64,000 bases of DNA, from contig NZ_JAQKQJ010000019.1 of assembly GCF_029109325.1 (NCBI RefSeq), positions 62,001 to 126,000 on the forward strand, read 5' to 3'. Source of the DNA: Nodosilinea sp. PGN35 (GTDB taxonomy: Bacteria; Cyanobacteriota; Cyanobacteriia; Phormidesmidales; Phormidesmidaceae). The translations under genes and the position numbers were made by a program. Every line of letters starts with the position of its first letter. The first letter of the stretch is position 1. A model generated the notes under the pieces. It saw nothing but the letters and a program-made list of their open reading frames with translations. It made no database searches and was not told where the DNA came from. This document shows, one piece after another, positions 17,190 through 25,083 of this stretch.

Positions 17190-17837
17190 ATGGTTGGAAC
17201 TCAACTTGCGGCCCGAGACTTTTTCCGCGCCGCCTACGAAAACCGCTACACCTGGGATGCCAATTTCCCTGGCTACACCGCTGATGTCACCTTTATCCAC
17301 AACGATCAGACCTACACCGGCCAGGCCAAGATTGCCGCTGACCTCAAGCTTGAAGTCAGCGGCATTGCCGATGAGGCGGCTCAAAAAATGGTGCACGGTC
17401 AGCTGTTTGAGGTCTCCATTCACCGAGTGCGGCGTGGATTTGAAGACTCCCACGGCAACAATACCTTTCGCTACGGCGACACCCTAGCCGACGGGTCGGT
17501 GGAAATTCTCATGGGCGGTAAGGCGGAGGGCGATCGCTACCAGCTAAAAGATAACGAAGTGACTATGGTGCACCGCCACATCCACGGCGTAGTGGTGACG
17601 ATTCACACCTACAGCAGCCACGACACCGGGGCGGGCTACCTGTCCCACCGCTACGACTCGGTCTACCACGACCCCAAAACCGGTGAGCAAAAGGGCGGTC
17701 TCAGCAATTTTGAAGATGAGTACACCGAAGTCGGTGGCTACTACATTCTTTCTCGCCGCGCCATCGAAACCGCTACTGATGGCGGCACCGATCGCCAGGA
17801 GTTTGTGTTCTCCAACATTGCTCTGATCGAAAGCTAG
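17190..17837 (+). CDS. DUF3386 family protein
   Basis: The 215-residue soluble protein (no signal peptide or membrane segment) matches the DUF3386 family of cyanobacteria and chloroplast-bearing eukaryotes. Features are the N-terminal AARDFFRAAYENRYTWDANFPGY, FEDSHGNNTFRYGD and the C-terminal DRQEFVFSNI. Start ATG 17190 follows GGGAGA; a TTG three bases earlier is less likely. Function is unknown. Confidence 0.85.
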   Translation: MVGTQLAARDFFRAAYENRYTWDANFPGYTADVTFIHNDQTYTGQAKIAADLKLEVSGIADEAAQKMVHGQLFEVSIHRVRRGFEDSHGNNTFRYGDTLADGSVEILMGGKAEGDRYQLKDNEVTMVHRHIHGVVVTIHTYSSHDTGAGYLSHRYDSVYHDPKTGEQKGGLSNFEDEYTEVGGYYILSRRAIETATDGGTDRQEFVFSNIALIES

Positions 17838-17878
17838 TAGTCAGTCAAGTTAAATGGGACGGGTTGACGGTTTACGGT

Positions 17879-17922
17879 AAACGGTTCACGGTCAGCGGTT
17901 TAAGGTGAGCCGTGAACCGTTT
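17879..17922. repeat. Inverted repeat with 13-bp perfect arms
   Basis: Arms AAACGGTTCACGG (17879-17891) and CCGTGAACCGTTT (17910-17922) pair perfectly around an 18-base loop. The preceding bases repeat the theme (ACGGTTTACGGTAAACGG), suggesting an intergenic palindromic repeat. It may slow transcription leaving the DUF3386 gene, but a separate stronger terminator follows. Confidence 0.6.
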
Positions 17923-18000
17923 TCCCTAAGTCGCAGCTCCCGTCATTATTTTTTTGGCTGAACACTAGTCCTTGACCAAAGCCCATCAGGATAGGTATCA

Positions 18001-18029
18001 CCCGTGCTGCTTGGTCAGCACGGGTTTTT
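18001..18029 (+). terminator. Rho-independent terminator
   Basis: A 9-bp stem CCCGTGCTG/CAGCACGGG with a TTGGT-type loop is followed directly by TTTTT. Placed 160 bp after the DUF3386 stop and before the SpoU methyltransferase gene, it most likely ends the DUF3386 transcript. Confidence 0.85.
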
Positions 18030-18080
18030 ACTAGCGGAGGACGATCGACTGCAAACCCGCCCGAATCCGCCTGCTGCAAT

Positions 18081-18593
18081 ATGGTGCTGTTTCGTAGCCA
18101 ATATCCAGATCTGCCCCGTCACCCTCTGGTGGTGTGCGCCTCTTTGGTCGAAAACCCCATGAATTTGGGCATGCTGTGCCGCACTGCCGAGGCCTTTCGG
18201 CTAGAGAGCCTGGTGCTCAGCGATTTAGCGCTGGCCCAAAACCGCAAGTTTCGCCAAGGAGCGGTGGCAACCCACCAGTGGCAACCCCTGGAAGCCTGCC
18301 CTGGCGAGCAGCTGCCCCAGTGGCTGGCGGAGCGACGACAGCAGGGCTACAGCCCCATTGCCCTAGACCTAGACCCCCAGGCTACGCCCCTGCCCAAGCT
18401 GCGCTTTCTGGAGCGCACGGTGCTGGTGCTGGGGCGCGAGCTGACGGGCATTCCCCCGACGGTAGGAGCGGCCTGCGACCGGCTGGTGGCGATCCCGCAG
18501 TACGGGGTGGTGCAGTCGCTCAATGTGCAGACGGCGGCGGCCCTGGCGATCTACGCCTACCTCGGCCAGTGGGGAATGCCCCCTCGCCTTTAG
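18081..18593 (+). CDS. SpoU/TrmH-family RNA 2'-O-methyltransferase
   Basis: The 170-residue protein is a compact SPOUT enzyme. Motif 1 is SLVENPMNLGMLCRTAEAF (near residue 23), motif 2 TVLVLGRELTGIP and motif 3 IPQYGVVQSLNVQTAAALA, which together form the trefoil knot binding AdoMet. Target nucleotide (tRNA or rRNA) is unknown. The 3' end carries a 15-bp tandem duplication (18578-18608): the stop codon falls in the first copy and is repeated just after. Confidence 0.88.
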   Translation: MVLFRSQYPDLPRHPLVVCASLVENPMNLGMLCRTAEAFRLESLVLSDLALAQNRKFRQGAVATHQWQPLEACPGEQLPQWLAERRQQGYSPIALDLDPQATPLPKLRFLERTVLVLGRELTGIPPTVGAACDRLVAIPQYGVVQSLNVQTAAALAIYAYLGQWGMPPRL

Positions 18594-18642
18594 CCCCCTC
18601 GCCTTTAGAATGAAGGGTGTAGCGTAATTGTGATGTTGGCCT

Positions 18643-18927
18643 ATGCCGCCCCGTTGGCCCCGTAAACCCACCCGAGAAGACCCCGCCTACCGCAAGCTAG
18701 AAGACCGGATCAATTTTGCGGTGCATGTGGCGGCGTTTACCGCTGTTAACTCGGGACTGTGGTTTTTTCATACCCTGAATCCTGAGTGGGTGCCCTGGGT
18801 AAGTAAAGTTACGCTGGCCTGGCTACCCGTGCTGCTGGCTAATGCTGTCTACATTTTTGCGATCGCAGACTACTCCCCCACGCCCCTGGCGTCCCCTGGC
18901 GATCCTGACCCCAATTCAGAGCCTTAG
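18643..18927 (+). CDS. 2TM-domain small membrane protein
   Basis: The 94-residue protein has a short basic N-terminus, an amphipathic lead YRKLEDRINFAVHVAAFTAV, and two hydrophobic helices around residues 27-46 and 55-76 with NSGLWFFHTLNPEW between them, the pattern of the 2TM domain. The C-terminus is Pro/Asp-rich. Function unknown. The following DUF3181 gene begins 16 bp later, so they are probably co-transcribed. Confidence 0.8.
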   Translation: MPPRWPRKPTREDPAYRKLEDRINFAVHVAAFTAVNSGLWFFHTLNPEWVPWVSKVTLAWLPVLLANAVYIFAIADYSPTPLASPGDPDPNSEP

Positions 18928-18943
18928 ATGGAGAACCCAAGCT

Positions 18944-19252
18944 ATGTCTGACGCCTCTACCGCCCGCGCCATTGAGTCTTTAGCCGCCACCATTGGCGAT
19001 AAGGTGTATCTCGATGTGGCCAAGTGGCACCTGTACCTAAGGGACGCCAAACTGCACACCCCCCTGGCCGAAAAGCTCTATCCCCTAGTGGCTGGCGACA
19101 AAGTGACCGAATCCGCTGTAGCGGACATTTTGACCAGTACGTCGGTGGCCATCGGCGGTGGGCAAAAGACCGTCACCCTGGCCGATCTAATCCCGGCGTC
19201 GGGTAAGGCCGACCTGCTGGAGGCGATCGCCGACTACCAGCGCGACCTGTAG
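18944..19252 (+). CDS. DUF3181 family protein
   Basis: The 102-residue protein starts at ATG 18944 (MSDASTARAIESLAATIGDK); the upstream open frame overlaps the 2TM gene and is not like this family. The core KVYLDVAKWHLYLRDAKLH and LAEKLYPLVAG matches the cyanobacterial DUF3181. Function unknown. Its stop abuts the stop of the convergent PRC-barrel gene with no base between. Confidence 0.82.
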   Translation: MSDASTARAIESLAATIGDKVYLDVAKWHLYLRDAKLHTPLAEKLYPLVAGDKVTESAVADILTSTSVAIGGGQKTVTLADLIPASGKADLLEAIADYQRDL

Positions 19253-20209
19253 CTAACGCCGGTCGGGCCGATGCCTCGGGTGCTCTGGGGGAAGGTCGTC
19301 CTCGGGCCACAGCTCCATGGCGTCTACATCAATGGTGGGCATCTTGTCGTCGCGCAGATTTGGCCCTGAGGGCAGCCCGGCGGTGACGTCGCCAACGGCC
19401 TCGCGCAGCTGATTGCGCAGGCCGCGCGTGCGTTTTTTAACGCTGCCCAGCAGGCCACCCAGCCTGTCTTGAGCTTCGGCCTGGAGTTTTTGGCGGCGAT
19501 CTTGGGCCTCGGCCCCCAGCTTTTGGCGACCTTCCTGCAACTGTTCGTTCACCTGGTCGCGTACGGTCTGGGTGCCCTTGACGGCGGCGTCCCAGCTGCG
19601 GCGGGGGTCGGGCATTTTGTCTAGGGAAATGCGATCTAGGGGAATGCGATCAAAGGGAGACCTGCCAGCCGCTGGCTCCGGGGGCTGAGGTAACCCCTCG
19701 CGGACTAGGGGTGCAGCCCGCAGGGCGGCATCTTCGGCCATCATGCGGCGGCGACCGGTGCTGATGACCGCGATCGGGTCGAGGGTATAAACTCCCGGGG
19801 GCAGAGCGCTGGTGACCTCAGGAATAAACAGGTATTCAAGAATATTGCCGCTGGTGGGGTCAAAACGGTAGTCGGCGAGCTGACCCATGCGATCGCCGTG
19901 GTCTGACCACAGTTCGACCTCCCCCAGGGGCAGGCAATCTTGCAGGTGTTCATCGATCGCCTCGACCTGTGCCCCAGCTTTTACCACCACCCCATCGCGT
20001 CCGATAGAGCCAATCTGAGGCCACAGAAACCGCCGACTCTGGCGGTTCAACAGCCCGCCAGCGCTACAGCCAATGCCTTTGACCTGGTGGGTGCGCCCGT
20101 TCACCCAAATTTCGGCAACGGGGCCAAACTCTTCGGCGGTGTCGAGGTTAAGGGCTAGGCGATTGAGCAACTCGCTCTTCAGCAGGCCCTGGGGAAATGA
20201 CCCGTCCAT
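19253..20209 (-). CDS. PRC-barrel domain protein with charged coiled-coil tail
   Basis: The 318-residue protein has two PRC-barrel-like units in its first half (about 1-85 and 88-165; e.g. GPVAEIWVNGRTHQVKGIGC and GDRMGQLADYRFDPTSGNIL), then a long Gln/Arg/Asp-rich helical region (about 215-275) with the near-repeat EGRQKLGAEAQDR/RQKLQAEAQDR. PRC barrels in cyanobacteria are often structural or photosynthesis-linked. The gene is exactly convergent with DUF3181. Confidence 0.75.
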   Translation of the reverse strand: MDGSFPQGLLKSELLNRLALNLDTAEEFGPVAEIWVNGRTHQVKGIGCSAGGLLNRQSRRFLWPQIGSIGRDGVVVKAGAQVEAIDEHLQDCLPLGEVELWSDHGDRMGQLADYRFDPTSGNILEYLFIPEVTSALPPGVYTLDPIAVISTGRRRMMAEDAALRAAPLVREGLPQPPEPAAGRSPFDRIPLDRISLDKMPDPRRSWDAAVKGTQTVRDQVNEQLQEGRQKLGAEAQDRRQKLQAEAQDRLGGLLGSVKKRTRGLRNQLREAVGDVTAGLPSGPNLRDDKMPTIDVDAMELWPEDDLPPEHPRHRPDRR

Positions 20210-20475
20210 AATCAGTACTCCTATGATCGCGAGCCAGGCTTTGGCCTGGATGGGGGCTGTAACCCATGGTAGTCGATCAAAATTTGCGCTTGAAAACCCA
20301 ATACTCAGCCTGGGGCACGGCGTCGAGTTTTGGGGGGCATGGGGGCGACAAAGCTGAGGTAAGACAGCCGGTTTGCCATTTTGAGTTATTTTCTAATCAG
20401 CTGCGGAGACTGAACTGATTCGCCCCGACAATTCCGCGTTAAAGTGAGCATGAATAGGTCATCTGGGGCGATGTT

Positions 20476-21174
20476 ATGGCTGAGCACACCGGGAATATCT
20501 TACTGGTAGACGACGAGCCAGGTCTGCGCGAGGCGGTACAGGCCTACCTGGAGGACAGCGGTTTTACGGTGCGCGCCGCCAGCAACGCCAAGGAAGGCTG
20601 GGATCTCTTGCAGCAGGAAACGCCAGATGTCTTGATCTCCGACATCATGATGCCCCAGGTCGATGGCTACGCCTTTCTGGCCCAGGTGCGCGACGATATT
20701 CGCTTTAGGGGGCTGCCGGTGCTGTTTTTGACGGCGCGGGGTATGACTGGCGATCGCATCCAGGGCTATAACGCGGGCTGCGACGCCTACCTCTCCAAAC
20801 CCTTCGACCCCGAAGAACTGGTGGCGGTGGTCAGCAATCTGATGGGTCGCCGCGCCGCCCAAACCCCCGACTCGGGCGACCTGCCCGACATCGCCGTCAT
20901 GGCCCGCCAGATCGAAGAGATCAAGGCCATGCTGACCCAAAAAGGCGGCATCGCCAAGGTGGCTTCCGACATTCGCATCGACCTCACCCCCCGCGAGCAG
21001 AGCGTGCTCGACCTGGTGGCCGAGGGCCTAATGAATAAAGAAATCGCCAGCCGCCTGGAGACCAGCGTGCGCAACGTCGAAAAGTACGTCAGCCGCCTGT
21101 TTAGCAAGACCGGCACCAACAGCCGCACCGAGCTGGTGCGGTTTGCGCTGGAGCATGGCATGGTGACAACCTAG
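20476..21174 (+). CDS. Response regulator with LuxR-type HTH
   Basis: The 232-residue protein has a receiver domain (about 8-125; acidic DDE, phospho-acceptor D56 in DVLISDIMMPQVDGY, conserved K in YLSKPFDPEEL) and a C-terminal LuxR/FixJ HTH (about 168-228; LTPREQSVLDLVAEGLMNKE and ASRLETSVRNVEKYVSRLF). The architecture resembles cyanobacterial/plastid Ycf29-like regulators. No histidine kinase is adjacent. The stop lies right at the start of a duplicated intergenic repeat. Confidence 0.9.
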   Translation: MAEHTGNILLVDDEPGLREAVQAYLEDSGFTVRAASNAKEGWDLLQQETPDVLISDIMMPQVDGYAFLAQVRDDIRFRGLPVLFLTARGMTGDRIQGYNAGCDAYLSKPFDPEELVAVVSNLMGRRAAQTPDSGDLPDIAVMARQIEEIKAMLTQKGGIAKVASDIRIDLTPREQSVLDLVAEGLMNKEIASRLETSVRNVEKYVSRLFSKTGTNSRTELVRFALEHGMVTT

Positions 21175-21405
21175 GGAATTTTGGATTTTAGATTTTGGAT
21201 TTTGGCGGGGTGGGTGGGCACGCTGGGGGCAGGTGCATTTGGGTTTGAGGGTTGGATGAACAGGCTTTTAAGCAGCGGACAAAGGTGCTTAGGGAATTTT
21301 GGATTTTAGATTTTGGATTTTGGCGGGGTGGGTGGGCACGCTGGGGGCAGGTGCATTTGGGTTTGAGGGTTGGATGAACAGGCTTTTAAGCAGCGGACAA
21401 AGGTG
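21172..21405. repeat. 118-bp tandem duplication (two copies)
   Basis: Bases 21172-21287 are repeated identically at 21290-21405 (116 of 116 matching, period 118). Each copy contains a 30-bp AT-rich block (21176-21205 and 21294-21323) followed by a G-rich stretch and the first 12 codons of the four-helix-bundle gene. The first copy therefore holds a decapitated gene start whose frame shifts into nonsense because 118 is not a multiple of three. Confidence 0.95.
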
Positions 21406-21744
21406 TTGGCGCTGCGGGTCATTCGGCTGGTGGAGGCGTTGCCGCGAAAGCGATCGACGGATGTAATTGGCAGACAGCTGATTCGGTGTGGAACGTCAGT
21501 CGGTGCAAACTATCGAGCCGCCTGTCGAGCTAAGTCGGTTGCGGATTTGATTGCCAAGCTTGGCATCGTAGAGGAAGAGGCAGATGAATGCCTTTACTGG
21601 CTGGAGCTTTTGGTAGAAGCGGGCGACATTTCTGAAACCCAAGTCAAAAGCCTCATGCAAGAAACTAACGCCATCGTTGCTATGACCGTTGCCTCCATCA
21701 AAACCCTGCGAAGCCGCAAAACCAATCCAAAATCCAAAATCTAA
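21370..21744 (+). CDS. Four-helix-bundle protein (S23/TIGR02436, Avd-like)
   Basis: The 124-residue protein matches the small four-helix-bundle family first seen in 23S rRNA intervening sequences and related to the Avd accessory proteins of diversity-generating retroelements. Key stretches: VIGRQLIRCGTSVGANYRAA, SVADLIAKLGIVEEEADECL and WLELLVEAGDI. The start is TTG 21370 after GAGGG. Its last six residues (NPKSKI) and stop are encoded by an inverted copy of the 30-bp AT-rich repeat that lies upstream. No reverse transcriptase is nearby. Confidence 0.85.
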   Translation: MDEQAFKQRTKVLALRVIRLVEALPRKRSTDVIGRQLIRCGTSVGANYRAACRAKSVADLIAKLGIVEEEADECLYWLELLVEAGDISETQVKSLMQETNAIVAMTVASIKTLRSRKTNPKSKI

Positions 21745-21756
21745 AATCCAAAATTC
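21727..21756. repeat. Inverted copy of the 30-bp AT-rich repeat
   Basis: This 30-bp block is the exact reverse complement of 21176-21205 and 21294-21323. Together they bracket the four-helix-bundle gene as perfect inverted repeats. It supplies the stop codon of that gene (TAA ending 21744) and overlaps the TGA of chrA on the other strand (21755-21757). Confidence 0.9.
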
Positions 21757-23035
21757 AAACAACGGCTCCTGCCACCAGCCCCACCACTGCCCCAGCGGGC
21801 ACCAGCTGCCAGGTGGGGCGGCGGAATTGCACCAGGGCCACCAGGGCAACGAGGCCCACGACAATCGCAACAACCGTGCGAGGCACGGTGTCTTGCAGCA
21901 GGGCCGCAGCGGCGAGGGGAACGGCGGCGGCGGCGATCGCCCCCAGCACCCCCGGCATCACCCCCTTGAGGAAGCTCTTTACCCAGGGGTTTCGTCGCAG
22001 CCGCACCAAAAACGGCGAGGCAAACATAATGAATAGAAACGACGGGGTAAAAATGGCAATGGTGGCGACCAGCGCCCCCAGGGCACCCGCCACTTTGTAG
22101 CCCACAAAGGCGGCGGTGATCACCACGGGGCCGGGGGTGAGTTCGCCCAGGGCCACGCCGTCGATAAACTCGTTGCGGGTCATCCAGCCAAAGTCATCCA
22201 CCACGGCGGTTTCGAGCAGCGGAATAATCACCAGGCCGCCGCCAAAGATAAACGCCCCGGTTTTGAGGAAAAAGCTGCTCAGGGGGACGAGATAGTCTTG
22301 AATGCGATCGAGACCCCAGAAGCCACTGACGGCCAGAGGTTCAGTCGGCAGGTTTGCCAGCAGGTTAGGGATGCCCTGGGTGAGGGGCAGCAGCGGGGCC
22401 AGCCAGGCGCTGGTGCGGGGCGACGGCCCGGCGGGGGGCGGAACGGTGGGGCGATAGATGGCCAGTCCAACCAGACCCGCCAGCAAAAAGAGCAGCAGGA
22501 TGTTGAGGCGGAAGACCAGGGAGAGGATGAGGACGGTGAGGGCGATCGCCACCCCCTGCCAGTCTTTAATCGCTTTTTTGCCCAGCTTCCAGCAAAAGCC
22601 AAAGATGATGGCAATCACCACGGGCGAAATGCCCAAAAACAGGTGCTCAATCTGGGGCACCCCCTGGAACCTAAAGTAAGCCCAGGAGAGCCCCAGCACA
22701 ATTAGAAACGCCGGGGCGACAAAGCACAGCCCTGCCACCAGCGCCCCCAACTGCCCCGCCCGCAGATAGCCGGTGTAGATGCCGGTCTGAGTCGAGGCCG
22801 GGCCGGGCAGCATTTCGCAGATCGCCACCCCTTCGAGAAACTGTTCTTCGGTAAACCAGCGCCGCCGCCCCACCGCCTCGTCGTGGATCATGGCGATGTG
22901 GGCCTGGGGGCCGCCAAAGCCTATTGCCCCCAGTTTCAAAAAGAGTTGGGCTAGCTCGCTCAGCCGAGCCGGTAAACTTTCCTGGGGAGGTTCTACGACT
23001 GGGGCATCTAAATCCGGCGGCTGGCTCATGGGCAA
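21755..23035 (-). CDS. chrA: Chromate efflux transporter (CHR family, two-domain)
   Basis: The 426-residue membrane protein has the two homologous halves of long-chain ChrA. Half one shows LGAIGFGGPQAHIAMI and AICEMLPGPASTQTGIYTGY; half two shows TGAFIFGGGLVIIPLLE and ALGELTPGPVVITAAFVGY. It exports chromate using the proton gradient. A PadR regulator gene lies upstream on the same strand, a common pairing. The C-terminus ends inside an intergenic repeat. Confidence 0.93.
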   Translation of the reverse strand: MPMSQPPDLDAPVVEPPQESLPARLSELAQLFLKLGAIGFGGPQAHIAMIHDEAVGRRRWFTEEQFLEGVAICEMLPGPASTQTGIYTGYLRAGQLGALVAGLCFVAPAFLIVLGLSWAYFRFQGVPQIEHLFLGISPVVIAIIFGFCWKLGKKAIKDWQGVAIALTVLILSLVFRLNILLLFLLAGLVGLAIYRPTVPPPAGPSPRTSAWLAPLLPLTQGIPNLLANLPTEPLAVSGFWGLDRIQDYLVPLSSFFLKTGAFIFGGGLVIIPLLETAVVDDFGWMTRNEFIDGVALGELTPGPVVITAAFVGYKVAGALGALVATIAIFTPSFLFIMFASPFLVRLRRNPWVKSFLKGVMPGVLGAIAAAAVPLAAAALLQDTVPRTVVAIVVGLVALVALVQFRRPTWQLVPAGAVVGLVAGAVV

Positions 23036-23056
23036 AATAACAACGCTGAAGCTACT

Positions 23057-23073
23057 CTATCGAAATTCGATAG
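23057..23073. promoter_or_regulatory. Palindromic candidate operator before chrA
   Basis: CTATCGAAATTCGATAG is a perfect 8-bp inverted repeat around a central A. It lies 22 bases upstream of the chrA start and downstream of the padR stop. Its position suits an operator for the adjacent PadR protein; this is inference. A half-similar TATATCGGG follows at 23082. Confidence 0.5.
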
Positions 23074-23107
23074 TGAAATCCTATATCGGGCACTACATTC
23101 CGGGAGT

Positions 23108-23410
23108 CTAATCTTCAAACAGTTCGCCAAACAGCTCTTGAACCTTATGTTTGGCCTCTTCTAGCTGCCGCTTGCCCAGGTCGGTCGCCGAGTAAAATCG
23201 CCTAATTTGCCGTCCCTCCCTCTCTGCTACAGAGGCTAGATAGCCCTTACGCTCCATATCGTGGAGCATAGGGTAGAGGGTGCCCGCGCTGAGTTTATAA
23301 CCATGGCGGCCCAGTTCTTCAATGATGCCGAGGCCAAAGATCGGTGCCTGGGCTGCGTGGTGAAGAATGTGCAGACGAATCAGGCTGGAGTAAAACTCGC
23401 GTCCATCCAT
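23108..23410 (-). CDS. PadR-family transcriptional regulator
   Basis: The 100-residue protein has the PadR winged helix: LIRLHILHHAAQAPIFGLGI, then LSAGTLYPMLHDMERKGYL, then the wing EREGRQIRRFYSATDLGKRQL and a C-terminal dimerisation helix. It precedes chrA by 72 bp on the same strand and probably controls it. PadR-ChrA pairs are known from several bacteria. Confidence 0.92.
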   Translation of the reverse strand: MDGREFYSSLIRLHILHHAAQAPIFGLGIIEELGRHGYKLSAGTLYPMLHDMERKGYLASVAEREGRQIRRFYSATDLGKRQLEEAKHKVQELFGELFED

Positions 23411-23492
23411 AGTGTCTGGTCATGAGTGTCTGGTCAGGGCCAGGGCGGTGGGCTGTCGGGTAGAGGTAGACATGGATTTCACGGGCAGATCC

Positions 23493-24104
23493 CTAATCTA
23501 CTTTTGGCGATGAGATCTCGGCCTCTAGATTTTCCTTCAGAGCTTCCAACACAGTCAGGGGATCGGTAGACCTCTGCATCACGGCTGCCTCCGGGTCATA
23601 GCGCTGCTCCATGTCGGGCAGGTCTTCCCGCAGTTCTTCCAGCAGCGCAATGATCTTGGCGATCTTTTTCTCAGACAGCAGATTGAGCTGAAGCATGAGC
23701 TGGGTGCGCTGTTCTGCAAAGCCTTCCTGACGGGTTTGGCGAATCAGTACCCCGGTCGAAATCAGCAGAGCCGCCGCATCAAGCCCCTGATCGGCCCAGC
23801 TAAAGGTGGGTAGGGGAAAAGGCAGCAGATTGGTATGGTTCAGCGCGTCGCCCGCCAGCCAAAGGCCCAGGCCCAGCAGCAGCAGGTACAAAAAGCCGGG
23901 CCGACTAAACCATGAGGCCACGACTTCCAAAATGCGCTCGGCGGCAGAGGCGTCCTCGGCCTCCTGGCGGTGAATGGCAATGATTGCCGCAATATTTTCA
24001 GCAATGGGATCGGGCAGGGGCGCGGTCAAAATGCGCCGCCGGGGGCGACGGCCAAAGATTGACTTAGACGATGTTGAGCCAGCTGACTCAGACGGGTTAG
24101 CCAT
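23493..24104 (-). CDS. DUF1003 family membrane protein
   Basis: The 203-residue protein starts at ATG 24104 (MANPSESAG); a TTG 30 bases earlier is an alternative. A basic N-terminus is followed by two membrane helices (about 84-101 and 119-133), then the hallmark RQEGFAEQRTQLMLQLNLLS and SEKKIAKIIALLEELREDLP. Function unknown. Its start overlaps the end of a small upstream frame (24097-24252). Confidence 0.8.
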   Translation of the reverse strand: MANPSESAGSTSSKSIFGRRPRRRILTAPLPDPIAENIAAIIAIHRQEAEDASAAERILEVVASWFSRPGFLYLLLLGLGLWLAGDALNHTNLLPFPLPTFSWADQGLDAAALLISTGVLIRQTRQEGFAEQRTQLMLQLNLLSEKKIAKIIALLEELREDLPDMEQRYDPEAAVMQRSTDPLTVLEALKENLEAEISSPKVD

Positions 24105-24252
24105 AGAAAACAGAGTCAACGGTAGGGGTAACAACTACCTGGGATGTGTCGAGTTCGACCGGACGATTTTGCAGCCAGGCAAAAAATGCGGCTGCACCAG
24201 TTAATACCAGGGTGGTAGCTACGACCAGTTGCAGCATGATGCTATAGCGCAT
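24097..24252 (-). CDS. Small single-pass membrane protein, overlapping DUF1003 start
   Basis: An ATG-started frame of 51 residues (MRYSIMLQLVVATTLVLTGA, then AFFAWLQNRPVELDTSQ) with one hydrophobic N-terminal helix and a short polar tail. GGAG lies nine bases before its ATG. Its stop overlaps the DUF1003 ATG by eight bases (ATGGCTAA), a typical coupling geometry. I do not recognise a family, and short frames arise by chance, so this is a candidate. Confidence 0.5.
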   Translation of the reverse strand: MRYSIMLQLVVATTLVLTGAAAFFAWLQNRPVELDTSQVVVTPTVDSVFYG

Positions 24253-24441
24253 AGGGGTAATCTCCGCCGGGGTGGCTGTATTTTACCAGGGGGAAGGGGG
24301 AGTGGGGGGCGATGGGAGTTGTGGGGATAGAGCAGGGTTTTTGTGGATTGGGGAATCTGGATATGCTGTTCGGGCCACCTTGCAGTAACATTCCGTAGAC
24401 TGGCGACGGATTTTGGCCCCGTCTCCGAAGGAGGACTCTAA

Positions 24442-25083
24442 TTGGCTGGCCCAGTTGTGTTAGCGGTGTTTAACGGCAAGGGGGGTGTGGGCAAAACCAC
24501 GACCGCCGTCAATTTGGCGGCGGTGTTTGCACAGACGCGATCGGTGCTGCTGGTGGATGCTGATCCCCAGGGGTCGGCCCTGTGGTGGACGGGGCGTAGC
24601 CCGGTCGATCTGGGCTTTGAGGTCAAGCAAGAAACCAATCCCGCCCGGCTAAAACGGCTCCGGCAAGAGCATCCCCACGACTTGATTGTGGTGGACACTC
24701 CACCTGCCCTGGGGTCTGCCACCCTGGCGGCGGTGATCCCAGCGGCGGATTATTTGCTGCTGCCCACTCCCCCCGCACCGATGGATCTGGCCGTGCTGAT
24801 TACTACAGTGAATGAAGCGGTATCACCCAGCGGGGTATCCCATCGAGTATTGTTGACGAAGGTGGATTCCCGCAGCGTCGGCGAAGCCATTGAGGCTCAG
24901 AACACTCTGCTAGAGCTAAAGATTCCCGCCTGTAATGCGTTCATTCGTGCTTACAAAGCCCACGAGCGGGCTGCATTGGAGGGGCTACCGGTGCTCAAGT
25001 GGCGGGGTAAAAATGGCCAGGAGGCCCGTTCTGACTACTGCCGAGTTGCCGAAGAACTACAGCGAGACTGGATTCAGCCATGA
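24442..25083 (+). CDS. ParA/MinD-type ATPase (McdA-like candidate)
   Basis: The 213-residue protein has a deviant Walker A KGGVGKTTTAVN with the signature lysine K13, switch I VDADPQGSALWW, and Walker B-like LIVVDTPPALGS. Such ATPases pattern the nucleoid and position plasmids, chromosomes, carboxysomes or receptor arrays. Start is TTG with AGGAGGA about 8 bases upstream. The downstream gene overlaps by 4 bases (ATGA), as ParA partner genes usually do. No ParB homologue or transposition gene is seen nearby. Confidence 0.9.
   Translation: MAGPVVLAVFNGKGGVGKTTTAVNLAAVFAQTRSVLLVDADPQGSALWWTGRSPVDLGFEVKQETNPARLKRLRQEHPHDLIVVDTPPALGSATLAAVIPAADYLLLPTPPAPMDLAVLITTVNEAVSPSGVSHRVLLTKVDSRSVGEAIEAQNTLLELKIPACNAFIRAYKAHERAALEGLPVLKWRGKNGQEARSDYCRVAEELQRDWIQP

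Noticed and set aside
21370..21744. Diversity-generating retroelement accessory gene
   Set aside because: Family resemblance to Avd only; no reverse transcriptase or template/variable repeat pair in the neighbourhood.
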